From an uncultured Oscillospiraceae bacterium (GTDB lineage: Bacteria; Bacillota; Clostridia; Oscillospirales; Oscillospiraceae), in NCBI GenBank assembly GCA_944385535.1, contig CALWXR010000012.1, forward strand, positions 1-52,506: a DNA stretch of 52,506 nucleotides. Reading direction: 5' to 3'. The translations under genes were made by a program, and so were the position numbers. The notes beneath the pieces are model-generated. The model saw only the letters and a program-made list of their open reading frames with translations, was not told the DNA's origin and did no database searches. Each line of letters starts with the position of its first letter. Position 1 is the first letter of the stretch. Positions 41,659 through 50,858 of the stretch are shown here, one piece after another.

Positions 41659-42843
41659 CTATGGGGAAACCCCGCCGCCGGATTTCCGGGTTCTCTCCCG
41701 GCTGAAAAAATCACAGATTTCCGCTCTTCCCGCCAAGACCCGGCCCTGCTGAAAATTCTCTTTGCCGCCGCCCCGGCCCTTTAAAGCGGCGGTCATTTCT
41801 TTGCCCAGCTGCCTTACGTCCCCGGCGCGGCTGACCAGGCAGTAGCCGTAGCCCTCTTCCTCGCTTCCGCTGAACACCGCCGCCGTGCCGCCGCAGCCTT
41901 TCCCAATGGCGTCCGCCAGATCCCGGAGGCCGGCGCTGTCCAGGTTTTCTTCAAAGTGGAGAACGTCCCCTTGGTTTTCATAGTCCCGGGCGATGGCGGC
42001 AAAGATCCGCTTTTCCAGGCCCACAATCCGGTATTTCTGCTGGGCAAGGACCTCATTCATCCGCCGGGCGGCGGCGCCGGTCTCCCGAATCTTGGCGGAA
42101 AAGGCCTGGGATACCTGCTTGTTTTGCTGGTAGGCCTGGTTCAGAATGGCCAGGGCCTGACCGCCGCAGGCCATTTCCATCCGGGTGCCGCCCCGGAAGC
42201 CCAGCACGCTGAACAGCTTCACCAGGCCGATCTCCCCGGTGGCCTGCACGTGAGTGCCGCAGCAGGCGCAGGTATCATACCCCGGCACCTGCACAATCCG
42301 CACCGGCCAGGGCAAGGCCCGTTTCGTCCGATATGTAAGTTTACATAACTCTTCTTCCGACGGATACCAGCAGCGAATGGGCAGATTCCGCCACACCGCC
42401 CGGTTGGCTTCGGCTTCGATTTGGGGCAGGTCCTCCGGAGGGATCACCCCGTCAAAGTCGATGGTCACCACATCGGCGCCCATATGGAAGCCGGTATTAT
42501 GGTAACCATACCACCGGTGGATGATGCCGGAGACGATATGCTCCCCGGAGTGCTGCTGCATCCGGGAGAACCGGGCTTCATAGTCCACAATTCCCTCTAC
42601 GATCTCGCCTTCCGCCAAGGGGCCGCCGCACAGGTGAACCACCGTCTCCCCCCGCTCCCGGGTATCCAGCACCCGGACAGGGCCCAAGGTTCCTGTGTCC
42701 GCCCCCTGGCCCCCGCCCTCGGGATAAAAGGCGGTGGCTTCCAGAATGATCTCATATCCCGCCTTTACCGGAACACAGGAAAGAATCCGGGAGGTAAACC
42801 GGGACAAGTGGGAATCCTCATAGTAAAGCTTTCGTGTCTGCAT
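41659..42843 (-). CDS. Alanyl-tRNA editing protein AlaX-L (with DHHA1 domain)
   Basis: A 394-residue protein starting MQTRKLYYEDSHLSRFTSRI after AAAGGAAGGTGCCAGCC. It has AlaRS-type editing motifs: ATAFYPEGGGQGADTG, zinc ligands HSGEH (HxxxH) and CACCGTH (CxxxH), and a C-terminal DHHA1-like domain (GGKENFQQGRVLAG). It hydrolyses Ser-tRNA(Ala) and Gly-tRNA(Ala) in trans. The length and DHHA1 tail place it in the AlaX-L/M group rather than the short AlaX-S. Confidence 0.92.
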   Translation of the reverse strand: MQTRKLYYEDSHLSRFTSRILSCVPVKAGYEIILEATAFYPEGGGQGADTGTLGPVRVLDTRERGETVVHLCGGPLAEGEIVEGIVDYEARFSRMQQHSGEHIVSGIIHRWYGYHNTGFHMGADVVTIDFDGVIPPEDLPQIEAEANRAVWRNLPIRCWYPSEEELCKLTYRTKRALPWPVRIVQVPGYDTCACCGTHVQATGEIGLVKLFSVLGFRGGTRMEMACGGQALAILNQAYQQNKQVSQAFSAKIRETGAAARRMNEVLAQQKYRIVGLEKRIFAAIARDYENQGDVLHFEENLDSAGLRDLADAIGKGCGGTAAVFSGSEEEGYGYCLVSRAGDVRQLGKEMTAALKGRGGGKENFQQGRVLAGRAEICDFFSRERTRKSGGGVSP

Positions 42844-43037
42844 GGCTGGCACCTTCCTTTGCATTCTGCCTTTGAGTATACCACACCGGACTTTCCATTG
42901 CAAGGGGCGGGGAGTTTACATAATCCCGCCTCCCGCAGTTTACATAATCATGCACATAATTTTTCGAAGGAAATACTTCTCTTTTGACGATTTTTGGTGT
43001 AGAATATACAAAACACTACACACAAGAGGTGATCGTT

Positions 43038-43808
43038 ATGCCCGCCGGCTATGCCCATTACCGATTTGGCAAGCAGGCCCTTTCCGCCCTTCCCGATGAC
43101 ATCCGCAAAAGCATTCAGCGGTTCCGTCGGCTGTACGATGTGGGGCTTCACGGCCCGGACATCTTCTTCTACTACAATCCATTTTGGAAAACCGCCGCCG
43201 GAGAACTGGGGCACCAATTTCACGCCATGACCGGGCAGGAATTCTTTGCCCAGGCCGCTCAAGCCGCCGCCACGGAAGCAGGCCGTGTCTATCTGTACGG
43301 CCTGCTGGCCCACTACTGCCTGGACAGCGCCTGTCACCCCTATGTAAACAAGGCGGAGGAAAGCGGGGAAGCCCGGCATGTGGAACTGGAATCGGAATTT
43401 GACCGGTACCTTCTGGACTGCGACGGCTTAAAGCCTCCCCACACCCAGGATCTCAGCCCCCACATAAAGCTGACCCGGGGAGAATGCGTCACCGTGGCCG
43501 CCTTCTATCCCCCCGCCACACCGGGGCAGATCAACGCCGCCGTCCGTCACATGGCCTGGGCCGCCAGATTCTTCTCCGGCAAAAAACGCCGCCGGGTGGA
43601 ACGGCTGGTAAAGCTCACAAAAAGCCAGCTCATTGCCGATCACCTTCTTCCTACCCGGGCCGACGCCCGGTGGAAGGTGATGGACAGCCAGATGCTGGTA
43701 TACTATAACCGGGCCCTGAACAGCTATCCCCAGCTTTTAGAGCGGCTGATCCAGTCAATGAATACGGACGCCTCCCTGGGAGAGGAATTCAGCCAGACCT
43801 TTGGCTAA
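43038..43808 (+). CDS. Zinc-dependent phospholipase C-like protein
   Basis: A 256-residue protein starting MPAGYAHYRFGKQALSALPD after CAAGAGGTGATCGTT. His/Asp clusters HYRFG, VGLHGPDIFFYYNPF, GHQFHAM and LLAHYCLDSACHPYV match the S1/P1-phospholipase C-like metal site of this Clostridia family. There is no signal peptide, so it probably acts in the cytoplasm and its substrate is unknown. It is followed 39 bases later by the MFS gene. Confidence 0.82.
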   Translation: MPAGYAHYRFGKQALSALPDDIRKSIQRFRRLYDVGLHGPDIFFYYNPFWKTAAGELGHQFHAMTGQEFFAQAAQAAATEAGRVYLYGLLAHYCLDSACHPYVNKAEESGEARHVELESEFDRYLLDCDGLKPPHTQDLSPHIKLTRGECVTVAAFYPPATPGQINAAVRHMAWAARFFSGKKRRRVERLVKLTKSQLIADHLLPTRADARWKVMDSQMLVYYNRALNSYPQLLERLIQSMNTDASLGEEFSQTFG

Positions 43809-43846
43809 CGCAAAAGGGGAATCCATATAAGAAACGGAGCATAATC

Positions 43847-45133
43847 ATGAACGAAAAAATGAAGCTGACGCCTCTGGAACGGAGCTGGATCCTCTATGAT
43901 ATCGGCAATTCCGCCTTCATCCTGCTGGTGTCCACCCTGATCCCCATCTACTTCAACACCCTTGCCACCGCCGGAGGCGTGGACGAAGAGATGTACCTGT
44001 CCTACTGGGGCTACGCCGGTTCCGCGGCTACCCTGCTGGTTGCTTTCATCGGCCCCATTTGCGGCACCTTGGCGGACTACAAGGGCTTCAAAAAGCCGAT
44101 CTTTACCGTCTGTGTCCTGCTGGGGGCTGTTGGCTGTGCCATGCTGGGAGGCGTTGGCAGCTGGCTGTCCTTTTTGATCGTGTTCGTCATCGCCAAAGTA
44201 GGCTATTCCTCCTCTCTGGTGTTTTATGACGCCATGCTGCCGGAGATCACCACCGGAAGCCGGATGGACAAGGTATCCTCCATGGGCTATGCCTTTGGCT
44301 ATATCGGCTCTGTAATCCCCTTTGTGGTGTGCCTGATCCTGGTGCTCACCAGCAGCGATCAGGCAGCCGCCATGGCCATTGCCTTTTTGATCACCGCGGC
44401 ATGGTGGGTGCTGTGCTCGCTGCCCCTGCTCAGGCGCTACCGCCAGAGCGCCTATGTGGAAGGACAGAGCCACCCCATGGCCGACACCTTCCGCCAGCTG
44501 GGCAAGACCTTCCGGGAAGCCAAGAAACAAAAGCACATTTTCCTGTATCTGCTGGCCTTTTTCTTCTTTATTGACGGCGTGTACACCATCATCGACATGG
44601 CCACCGCCTACGGCACCGCCCTGGGCCTGGATACCACCGGACTGCTGCTGGCCCTGCTGCTGACCCAGATCGTTGCCTTCCCCTGCGCCATTTTATTCGG
44701 CCGTCTTTCCGCCAGGTATGACGCGGGCCTGCTGATCCGGATTTGCATTCTGGCCTACACCGGCATCACCCTGTTCGCCGTGTTTCTGGTGAGCCAGTGG
44801 CAGTTCTGGCTGCTGGCGACCCTGGTTGGCATGTTCCAGGGCGGGATCCAGGCCCTCAGCCGCAGCTACCTGGGGAAAATCATCCCTCCGGAGCGCAGCG
44901 GCGAGTATTTCGGTCTTATGGACATCTGCGGCAAGGGCGCTTCCTTCCTGGGCACCATGCTGGTGGCTCTGGTCAGTCAGCTCACCGGCGGTATGACCAT
45001 CCGGGTATTCGGCCTGGAGCTGCAAAACGAAAGCATCGCCGTGGGCACCCTGGTGATCATCTTCCTGATCGGCTATGCCCTCTTCTGCAAAGCGGATCAG
45101 CTGAACAAGCAGCGTCATACGGATTCTCTTTGA
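43847..45133 (+). CDS. MFS transporter, UMF1/Atg22-like
   Basis: A 428-residue, 12-TM protein. The N-terminus LTPLERSWILYDIGNSAFIL and the loop FIGPICGTLADYKGFKKP, with DAMLPEITTGSRMDKVSSMG, GYAFGYIGS and GGIQALSRSYLGKIIPPERS, are hallmarks of the UMF1 subfamily related to yeast vacuolar Atg22 amino-acid effluxers. The substrate in bacteria is unknown. The start follows GGAGCATAATC. Confidence 0.9.
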   Translation: MNEKMKLTPLERSWILYDIGNSAFILLVSTLIPIYFNTLATAGGVDEEMYLSYWGYAGSAATLLVAFIGPICGTLADYKGFKKPIFTVCVLLGAVGCAMLGGVGSWLSFLIVFVIAKVGYSSSLVFYDAMLPEITTGSRMDKVSSMGYAFGYIGSVIPFVVCLILVLTSSDQAAAMAIAFLITAAWWVLCSLPLLRRYRQSAYVEGQSHPMADTFRQLGKTFREAKKQKHIFLYLLAFFFFIDGVYTIIDMATAYGTALGLDTTGLLLALLLTQIVAFPCAILFGRLSARYDAGLLIRICILAYTGITLFAVFLVSQWQFWLLATLVGMFQGGIQALSRSYLGKIIPPERSGEYFGLMDICGKGASFLGTMLVALVSQLTGGMTIRVFGLELQNESIAVGTLVIIFLIGYALFCKADQLNKQRHTDSL

Positions 45134-45189
45134 ACATCCTGAATCCATTCGGATGAAAGATTTTCATCAAGAACAGTATCAGTAAAGCG

Positions 45190-45228
45190 AACGTGCTGTG
45201 GTCGGAGAAATCGGCCACAGCACGTTTT
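45190..45228 (+). terminator. Terminator after the MFS gene
   Basis: ACGTGCTGTGG and CCACAGCACGT arms with inner TCG/CGG, followed by five Ts. Confidence 0.85.
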
Positions 45229-45297
45229 TATGTCATTTTCAGCGCGGCCGGAAGCTCCCGGCGCTGATGAGCGGGGAAGGGGACGTTCCGGGAAAAA

Positions 45298-45720
45298 TCA
45301 TACCCTTTGCTTTTTCAGCAGGGACAGGCTGACCATCAGAATACAGGCCCATAAGAACAGGCTCAGCACCCAGTAGCCGCTGCACATCATGGGCGTGGAT
45401 ACCAGGATCAGGATCCCATGGAGCACATTGCCCACAGTCTCCGACGCGAAAGCGGACAGAACATTCAGGATCAGCACCAGCACCGTCCCGGCCAAGGAAG
45501 CGGCCGAGAGATTTCGCAGCAGCCTGAGGGTTTTTCCGTCCCCTTCCCGGCTTGCCTGATACAGCAAATACCCCGGCGGCGCGAAAAAGAGAAGGGAAAG
45601 CGCCGTCAGCACCCCCTGCACCGCCCCGGACACCTCCTGGGAAAAGCCGGGGATAAATCCCAGCCCCGCGCACACAATAAACAAAACGCCCCACAGGACG
45701 AATACGGTTTTCTTACTCAT
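45298..45720 (-). CDS. Small four-helix membrane protein, unknown function
   Basis: A 140-residue protein with four hydrophobic helices (VFVLWGVLFIVCAGLGFIP, AVQGVLTALSLLFFAPPGYL, ASLAGTVLVLILNVLSAF, YWVLSLFLWACILMVSLSLL). I do not recognise the family. The start follows TTAAGGAGTCATTTC, so it is likely expressed. It is a single gene converging on the MFS gene. Confidence 0.75.
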   Translation of the reverse strand: MSKKTVFVLWGVLFIVCAGLGFIPGFSQEVSGAVQGVLTALSLLFFAPPGYLLYQASREGDGKTLRLLRNLSAASLAGTVLVLILNVLSAFASETVGNVLHGILILVSTPMMCSGYWVLSLFLWACILMVSLSLLKKQRV

Positions 45721-45819
45721 GAAATGACTCCTTAAGCATGTAGTTTCTTTTTTATTTTACCCCAAATCCCGCCTGTTGGCAAGAGGGCGGATCCGTCGAA
45801 TCCCGCCTGGAAAAAAAGC

Positions 45820-45848
45820 TGGACAGTGGTTCCATTGTCTGATATAAT
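45820..45848 (+). promoter_or_regulatory. Promoter of nrdR
   Basis: TGGACA (45820-45825), 17 bases, TATAAT (45843-45848), 36 bases before the start codon. Confidence 0.65.
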
Positions 45849-45883
45849 AGGTAAAATATCTTGGAAAAGGGAGTGATTCCCCC

Positions 45884-46324
45884 ATGAAATGTCCGTTTTG
45901 CGGCGACCAGGAAAGCAAAGTCGTAGACTCCCGCCACTCGGAAGACGGCACGAGCATCCGGCGGCGCCGGGAATGTATGGGCTGTCAGCGGCGCTTTACC
46001 ACCTATGAGGTAGTGGAAAGCCTGCCCATCATCGTGGTTAAGCGGGACGGCTCCCGTCAGGCCTTTGACCGCAATAAAATACTCAACTCCATGATCCGGG
46101 CCTTTGACAAGCGGAGAGTGGACGTAACCGAATTGGACCGGATCACCATTGAGATCGAGCAGGCCATCCAGAACACCCTGGAGCGGGAGGTCAGCACCGA
46201 CAAGCTTGGGGAGATGGTCATGGAACGGCTGAAGCCCTTGGACGAGGTGGCCTACATCCGCTTTGCCTCGATCTACCATCGGTTTCAGGACGCAGGCAGC
46301 TTTATGCGATTCCTGGAGGAATAA
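45884..46324 (+). CDS. nrdR: Transcriptional repressor NrdR
   Basis: A 146-residue protein with an N-terminal zinc ribbon (CPFC...CMGC), RRRRECMGCQRRFTTYE, and an ATP-cone domain (VVKRDGSRQAFDRNKILNSM ... VAYIRFASIYHRFQD). It senses (d)ATP and represses ribonucleotide reductase genes through NrdR boxes; none of its targets is in the window. The start follows AAGGGAGTGATTCCCCC. The next gene begins 3 bases after its stop. Confidence 0.98.
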   Translation: MKCPFCGDQESKVVDSRHSEDGTSIRRRRECMGCQRRFTTYEVVESLPIIVVKRDGSRQAFDRNKILNSMIRAFDKRRVDVTELDRITIEIEQAIQNTLEREVSTDKLGEMVMERLKPLDEVAYIRFASIYHRFQDAGSFMRFLEE

Positions 46325-46326
46325 TC

Positions 46327-46893
46327 ATGCAGACAACAGAAGTTATGGAAACCGTCGCCACCGTGGCCACCGAAGCCACCGAAGCCACGGAAGCGGTTCT
46401 GAACGCCGACTCCATCAAGGGGCTTATGGACGCCTTTGACCCGGCCGCGCTTCTTCCGGATCTTGCCAGCATCTTTGGCAGTCTGGAAACCATCTGCCGG
46501 GTGGCTGTGCTCATCGGACCGATTTTGATGCTGGCTCTGGGCCTTTCCTATCTATTCTTCGCCCCCAAGGAAGCCAACTTCTATTTTGGCTACCGGTGCT
46601 ATTTCGGCATGGGCAGCGTGCAGGCATGGCGGTTTACCCAGCGGATCGCGGGGCTGATCCTGGGAGGACTGGGACTGATCCTGACCATAATCATGGTATT
46701 TATCACCGCCGGCTTTGACAGCGGGGAGGCCATGGACATGGTATGGACCGCGGTCAACTGCCTGATCTGGGAAGCCGTGCTGGCCCTGGCCGCCACCATC
46801 TCCATCAATCTGCTGGCCGCTGCCCGGTATGACCGCAGGGGCGAGCTTCGCAGCAAGAGCAAAAAGAAGCCCGGAAAGGGCAAAGCCCATTAA
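46327..46893 (+). CDS. Membrane protein with SdpI-like region
   Basis: A 188-residue protein: a repetitive Thr/Ala/Glu/Val N-terminus (TEVMETVATVATEATEATEA), then three TM helices with YFGYRCYFGMGSVQAWRFTQ between the first and second, resembling the SdpI signature (immunity-type membrane proteins), and a Lys-rich tail. The start follows GGAGGAATAATC. It is tightly coupled to nrdR. The SdpI assignment is tentative and a link with a toxin is not evident. Confidence 0.6.
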   Translation: MQTTEVMETVATVATEATEATEAVLNADSIKGLMDAFDPAALLPDLASIFGSLETICRVAVLIGPILMLALGLSYLFFAPKEANFYFGYRCYFGMGSVQAWRFTQRIAGLILGGLGLILTIIMVFITAGFDSGEAMDMVWTAVNCLIWEAVLALAATISINLLAAARYDRRGELRSKSKKKPGKGKAH

Positions 46894-47044
46894 GCCCCCC
46901 GCCGGGGACGCGCGGATGACGGAAGCTCTCCCTCAGCCGTCACACAATTCCAAACAGCTTGACTGCCCTTTTTGAATGGAATCCAGCAATCCGGCCATCC
47001 GATTCCCCAAAAAGGGCCTTTGCTTTGACCGAAAGGATCCCCCT

Positions 47045-48961
47045 ATGGAACATATCAAAAATTATCTGGGCAGCTTTACCCTGAAATCCAGGCTTTGGAA
47101 CATCCCTTTTTTGATCTCCTGCCTGTCAGCCGGGTTCATGCTGTTTTCCACCATGCACAATTTTCCCGGCTTTCTCACCTTTCTGTTCCTCGTCCTTGGC
47201 CTTTGCCTGGTTTTCCCCTTTGATCCCCAGGTGATCCGGCGCAAGGGCAGCTTTTCCTTCTTTTTGGCAGCGGTGATCCTTGCCGGTTTTCTATCCGCCT
47301 TCTTTTATCCCATCGCTCTGGAAAGCCGCCGGATCGGATCCCTTGTCGCCTTCCTTCAGGCCATCCTTCCGTTGACAGCGGAAAGGATCACTCTGTTGGC
47401 GGCCATCCTCCTGGGGGGAGCCTCCGTTTACGCCCTTCTGCTTCTTATATGCCTGGAAGAGGAAAGGCTTGGATTCCTGGACGCCCTGGGGGATCTGAAA
47501 GGGCGGCTTTCCGCCAATCCTTCCATTCTCCGCTCCTATCTCATCCTGTGCGCTGTGAACTGGATCTCCATCAGCGCCCTGGTTCGGGCCAATGTGGACT
47601 ATATGGACGATATGCAGCGGATCGTGGACGGGATTCCCGGATTTGAGCTGTTCAGCCGGCATTTTATGGGCTTTTTAATCAAGCTGGTGAATACCGGCGA
47701 CTATCTGGTGGATCTGTCGCCCCTGACCCAGTTTTTGGCGGTGCTGATCGTTTCCGCCGCCGGCATGATCCTGATCCTTACCTTCTCCCAAAAAGAACAG
47801 GTTTCCCTTTGGAGCGTTGTGGCTGTGCTTCCTGTGGGTCTGTGCCCCTACTTCCTGGAATGCCTGTCTTTCAAATTCGACTGCCCCTACATGGCGCTGA
47901 CCATTTTCCTGAATCTGTTCCCCCTGCTGTTTTTCAGCCGTAAGCCCGGGCTTTATATTACGGTGACCGCTGTGTGTATTCTGCTGGCCAGCTCCATCTA
48001 TCAGGCAAGCTTGGGGATCTTCCCCTCCACCGTGGTTCTGCTGGCCTTTGTGCTCTGGCATCGGGAGAACACCTTCCAAAAGCCCGTCCGGGTGGCGCTG
48101 TACTCCGCCGCCGGATATCTCATAGGCGTGGCGCTGTACCGGGTGTTTATCATGAAGCCGGTTTCCGACTATGTAAGCAGTGAGATGTTCCCCCTGAGCC
48201 AGCTTCCTGCGGGCGTTCTTTCCAATCTCAGGCAATATTTTCAGCTGGTGCTTTCTGATTTTGACTGGAAGTGGATCGCCGCCATTGGGATCCTTTTGGT
48301 CAGCTTTGTGGTTCTGCACGTTCGTCAGGCGAAAACCAAAAAGCTGCTCACCGGCCTGCTGGCCGCCGCGGCCCTCACATTGGCGCTGTGCCTGTCCTTT
48401 GGCCTGTACATCGCCTTGACCACGCCTTCCTTTGCCTGTCGGGCCATGTACGGCTTTGGAGTGTGCATCGCCGTTATCGCCCTGCTGTGTGTGGACTTTG
48501 ACCGGGCCCAGATCCCCAAGCTGGCCTGCCTGTGTTTGAGTTGGTTTATGATTGTATTTTCCTTTATGTACGGCAACGCCCTGGAAGAGCAGGTCCGCTA
48601 CCGGAACTTCCGTATGGAAATGGTGCTTCAGGAGCTGAACGATCTGTCTGTGCTGGATTCTCAGGAACCCACCAACATTCAAGTCACCGGCTCCATCGGC
48701 TTCTCTCCCATTCTGGAAAACATGCCCCAGTTCTCCGGCGCCCTGGGCCGCATGGTCACCATGACCTTCCAGCAGGATCATTCCACCTGGAACGACTACG
48801 CCTTTTACTACTATTACGGTCTGGAAAATGTGGTGACGGTGTGGGATCTGGAAGAGAAAAACCTCCCCCTGGTGCACGACGGCTATTACCAAACCATTTA
48901 CGCGGACGAAAACAACATCCTCATCCATTTGAAAGAGCGCGGCTCTGACGCCCTGAAATAA
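47045..48961 (+). CDS. GtrII-type glucosyltransferase domain membrane protein
   Basis: A 638-residue polytopic protein starting MEHIKNYLGSFTLKSRLWNI. It has about 11-13 TM helices. A luminal/extracellular loop VRANVDYMDDMQRIVDGIPG with paired Asp residues, followed by SRHFMGFLIKLVN, is the GT-C-like active-site pattern of the GtrII (Glucos_trans_II) family, which adds glucose from a lipid-linked donor to surface glycans. No GtrA/GtrB genes are adjacent. An alternative start at 46976 has no SD; GAAAGGATCCCCCT precedes 47045. Confidence 0.8.
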   Translation: MEHIKNYLGSFTLKSRLWNIPFLISCLSAGFMLFSTMHNFPGFLTFLFLVLGLCLVFPFDPQVIRRKGSFSFFLAAVILAGFLSAFFYPIALESRRIGSLVAFLQAILPLTAERITLLAAILLGGASVYALLLLICLEEERLGFLDALGDLKGRLSANPSILRSYLILCAVNWISISALVRANVDYMDDMQRIVDGIPGFELFSRHFMGFLIKLVNTGDYLVDLSPLTQFLAVLIVSAAGMILILTFSQKEQVSLWSVVAVLPVGLCPYFLECLSFKFDCPYMALTIFLNLFPLLFFSRKPGLYITVTAVCILLASSIYQASLGIFPSTVVLLAFVLWHRENTFQKPVRVALYSAAGYLIGVALYRVFIMKPVSDYVSSEMFPLSQLPAGVLSNLRQYFQLVLSDFDWKWIAAIGILLVSFVVLHVRQAKTKKLLTGLLAAAALTLALCLSFGLYIALTTPSFACRAMYGFGVCIAVIALLCVDFDRAQIPKLACLCLSWFMIVFSFMYGNALEEQVRYRNFRMEMVLQELNDLSVLDSQEPTNIQVTGSIGFSPILENMPQFSGALGRMVTMTFQQDHSTWNDYAFYYYYGLENVVTVWDLEEKNLPLVHDGYYQTIYADENNILIHLKERGSDALK

Positions 48962-48971
48962 CCCTGTTTTT

Positions 48972-49017
48972 CCTCTACCGCCAGTAGAAACGGGAATTCT
49001 ACCACCGGTAGGGGAGG
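48972..49017. other. Imperfect hairpin after the glucosyltransferase gene
   Basis: CTCTACCG pairs with CGGTAGGGG and GTAGAA with TTCTAC in an interrupted stem. No T-run follows. Confidence 0.4.
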
Positions 49018-49113
49018 GCATAGGAAAAATTCTCCCATTAGGGGCATGACTTTTTTCCCCATCTGTATTATAATAAGCTGGTTAACATATTTCCACTTAG
49101 GAGCGTGAGAACG

Positions 49114-49977
49114 ATGTCTGATTATCAAATCATTACCGACTCCAGCTGTGACTTCCCCACGGCGGATTATGAAACCTACGGCCTGATCAACGTTCCCCTG
49201 ACCGTGGATTTTCAGGGCCGGATTTTTGATGATGTAAACGACGATTCCCTGAAGCAGATGTACGACGCCTTCCGTACCGGCGGCATTGCCAAGACCTCCG
49301 CCATCAATCCGGAACGCTGGTCCAACGCCATGATCCCCGTTCTGGAGGCGGGCAAGGACGTTCTGGTGCTGGCCTTCTCCTCCGGCCTGTCCACCACCTA
49401 CCAGTCCGCCGTCATTGCCGGGGAAGATCTGAAGCAGCGCTATCCCCAGCGGAAGATCTACGTGGTGGATACCCTCTGCGCCTCCCTGGGCCAGGGCTTG
49501 CTCACCTGGTACGCCTGCAAGAAGCGGGATGAGGGCATGGATCTGGACACTCTGCATACCTGGGTGGAAGAGAACAAGCTGCACCTGTGCCACTGGTTCA
49601 CCGTGGACGATCTGATGCACCTGAAGCGGGGCGGCCGGATCAGCGCCAGCACCGCGTTGGTGGGCACCATGCTGAATATGAAGCCGGTGCTCCACATGGA
49701 CGACGAGGGGCACCTGATCAGCATGTCCAAGGTTCGGGGCCGGAGGGCCTCCATCGAGGCTCTGGCAAAGAAGGCCGGGGAACTGGGCGCGGGCTACGAC
49801 AACAGCACCATGTTCATCTCCCACGGCGACTGCCGGGAGGACGCGGAATACCTGGCCAAGCTGCTGAAGGAAAACTACGGCGTAAAGGAAGTGTTCATCA
49901 ATTACGTAGGCGCGGTCATCGGCTCCCACACCGGTCCCGGCGTTCTGGCCCTGTTCTTCCTGGGCAAGTATCGGTAA
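49114..49977 (+). CDS. DegV family fatty-acid-binding protein
   Basis: A 287-residue protein starting MSDYQIITDSSCDFPTADYE. DegV motifs: TDSSCD, TSAINPERWSNAM, LAFSSGLSTTYQSA, VDTLCASLGQGLL, LKRGGRISASTALVGTMLNM and HTGPGVLALFFLGKY. DegV/FakB proteins bind a fatty acid and present it to the FakA kinase; fakA is not in the window. The ATG at 49114 is chosen over a GTG at 49105 that is too close to AGGAG. The upstream -10 TATAAT has an ATGACT -35 at 17 bases. Confidence 0.95.
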   Translation: MSDYQIITDSSCDFPTADYETYGLINVPLTVDFQGRIFDDVNDDSLKQMYDAFRTGGIAKTSAINPERWSNAMIPVLEAGKDVLVLAFSSGLSTTYQSAVIAGEDLKQRYPQRKIYVVDTLCASLGQGLLTWYACKKRDEGMDLDTLHTWVEENKLHLCHWFTVDDLMHLKRGGRISASTALVGTMLNMKPVLHMDDEGHLISMSKVRGRRASIEALAKKAGELGAGYDNSTMFISHGDCREDAEYLAKLLKENYGVKEVFINYVGAVIGSHTGPGVLALFFLGKYR

Positions 49978-49988
49978 ACAGAATTTAA

Positions 49989-50008
49989 GGGAGGGGCCGT
50001 CCCCTCCC
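49989..50008 (+). terminator. Terminator after degV
   Basis: GGGAGGGG / CCCCTCCC with a 4-base loop, followed by TTTCTTT. Confidence 0.85.
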
Positions 50009-50024
50009 TTTCTTTAATAGGAAA

Positions 50025-50045
50025 CCCCCGGCCATTGACCGGGGG
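50025..50045 (-). terminator. Terminator after the zinc-ribbon membrane protein
   Basis: CCCCCGG / CCGGGGG with a 7-base loop, 7 bases past the stop codon on the minus strand, followed by TTTCC. Confidence 0.7.
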
Positions 50046-50051
50046 AGCTGC

Positions 50052-50465
50052 TCAGGTTTTCTTCACAAATTTTTCCTTACACTTGGGGCAGGTGATGGCG
50101 ATCTTCCCCTTGCCTCTGGGGACCCGCACCGTCTGATGGCATCGGGGACAGTCAAAATAGCGATTCTCCCGATCCTTGATCCGATCCAGCATCATTAAAA
50201 ACTTCCGGTTTTCCCGATAGCGCTTATAGGTATTCCGGGACAGGCTGCGGAAAATGGCCCAAAACATCAGGCCGTAGCTCAGCGCCCAGAAAACCAAATT
50301 CAACGGCGAGGTCTGGATCCAAACAGACAATAGGCTTGCCGCCAAGCCGGTGCATAAAATCACCATATTCAACCGGTCTGTCCTATAGCGCCCGGCCATA
50401 AAGCTGCGAAACCCCGCGGATAATTTGGCGGAGAATCTTTGAAGCCAATTGCTGATTCCACTCAT
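50052..50465 (-). CDS. Small membrane protein with C-terminal zinc ribbon
   Basis: A 137-residue protein starting MSGISNWLQRFSAKLSAGFR. It has two TM helices (LNMVILCTGLAASLLSVWI and LVFWALSYGLMFWAIF), a basic linker (RNTYKRYRENRKF) and a four-Cys zinc ribbon (CPRC ... CPKC, residues about 109-132) on the cytoplasmic side. Function unknown. Minus-strand promoter: TTGCAA (50579-50584), 16 bases, TATAAT (50557-50562). Confidence 0.75.
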   Translation of the reverse strand: MSGISNWLQRFSAKLSAGFRSFMAGRYRTDRLNMVILCTGLAASLLSVWIQTSPLNLVFWALSYGLMFWAIFRSLSRNTYKRYRENRKFLMMLDRIKDRENRYFDCPRCHQTVRVPRGKGKIAITCPKCKEKFVKKT

Positions 50466-50556
50466 AACATACGCACCTTTGCATAAAAAGCTGATAGGAC
50501 GTCCCGAAAACCCATTTGCTCCGCGGCAGCCGGGTTTTGGCGGCATTCTGATACTT

Positions 50557-50584
50557 ATTATATTGCAAAAAACGCCGATTGCAA
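50557..50584 (-). promoter_or_regulatory. Promoter of the zinc-ribbon membrane protein
   Basis: The complement reads TTGCAA-N16-TATAAT. The rest of 50585-50797 holds an AT-rich CTTCTTC/GAAGAA hairpin near 50665 and an ATTTTCCGGAAT-type palindrome, but no gene. Confidence 0.5.
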
Positions 50585-50797
50585 CCGCTCCAAAGGAAAG
50601 TTAACGGATTGTTTAAGATTTAATTAAGTCAATAGCCGGAATTTTCCGGAATGGCAGGGGGACTTCTTCTTTTTTTGAAGAAAAAAAGCCGGAAAACTCT
50701 GTTTTTCCCCGGCAAGGGACTATCCCCGGTTTTTGTTTTGGAAAGCTTCTTTCTTCTCCGCTTGCCGCCGCCGGAGGATCTTTCTCCGGTTTCCCTC

Positions 50798-50826
50798 TTG
50801 GCGAACGGGGAAAAATATGATATACT
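50798..50826 (+). promoter_or_regulatory. Promoter of the GH25 gene
   Basis: TTGGCG (50798-50803), 17 bases, TATACT (50821-50826), 32 bases before the GTG start. Confidence 0.55.
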
Positions 50827-50858
50827 GGTCAGAAGAATTTGCCGAAAGGAGGCTGGAC

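Noticed and set aside
46327-46386. Repetitive GTCGCCACCGTGGCCACCGA-like segment as a tandem repeat or CRISPR
   Set aside because: It is the coding sequence of the Thr/Ala/Glu-rich N-terminus of the SdpI-like protein. There are no spacers of constant length, and no cas genes lie in the window.
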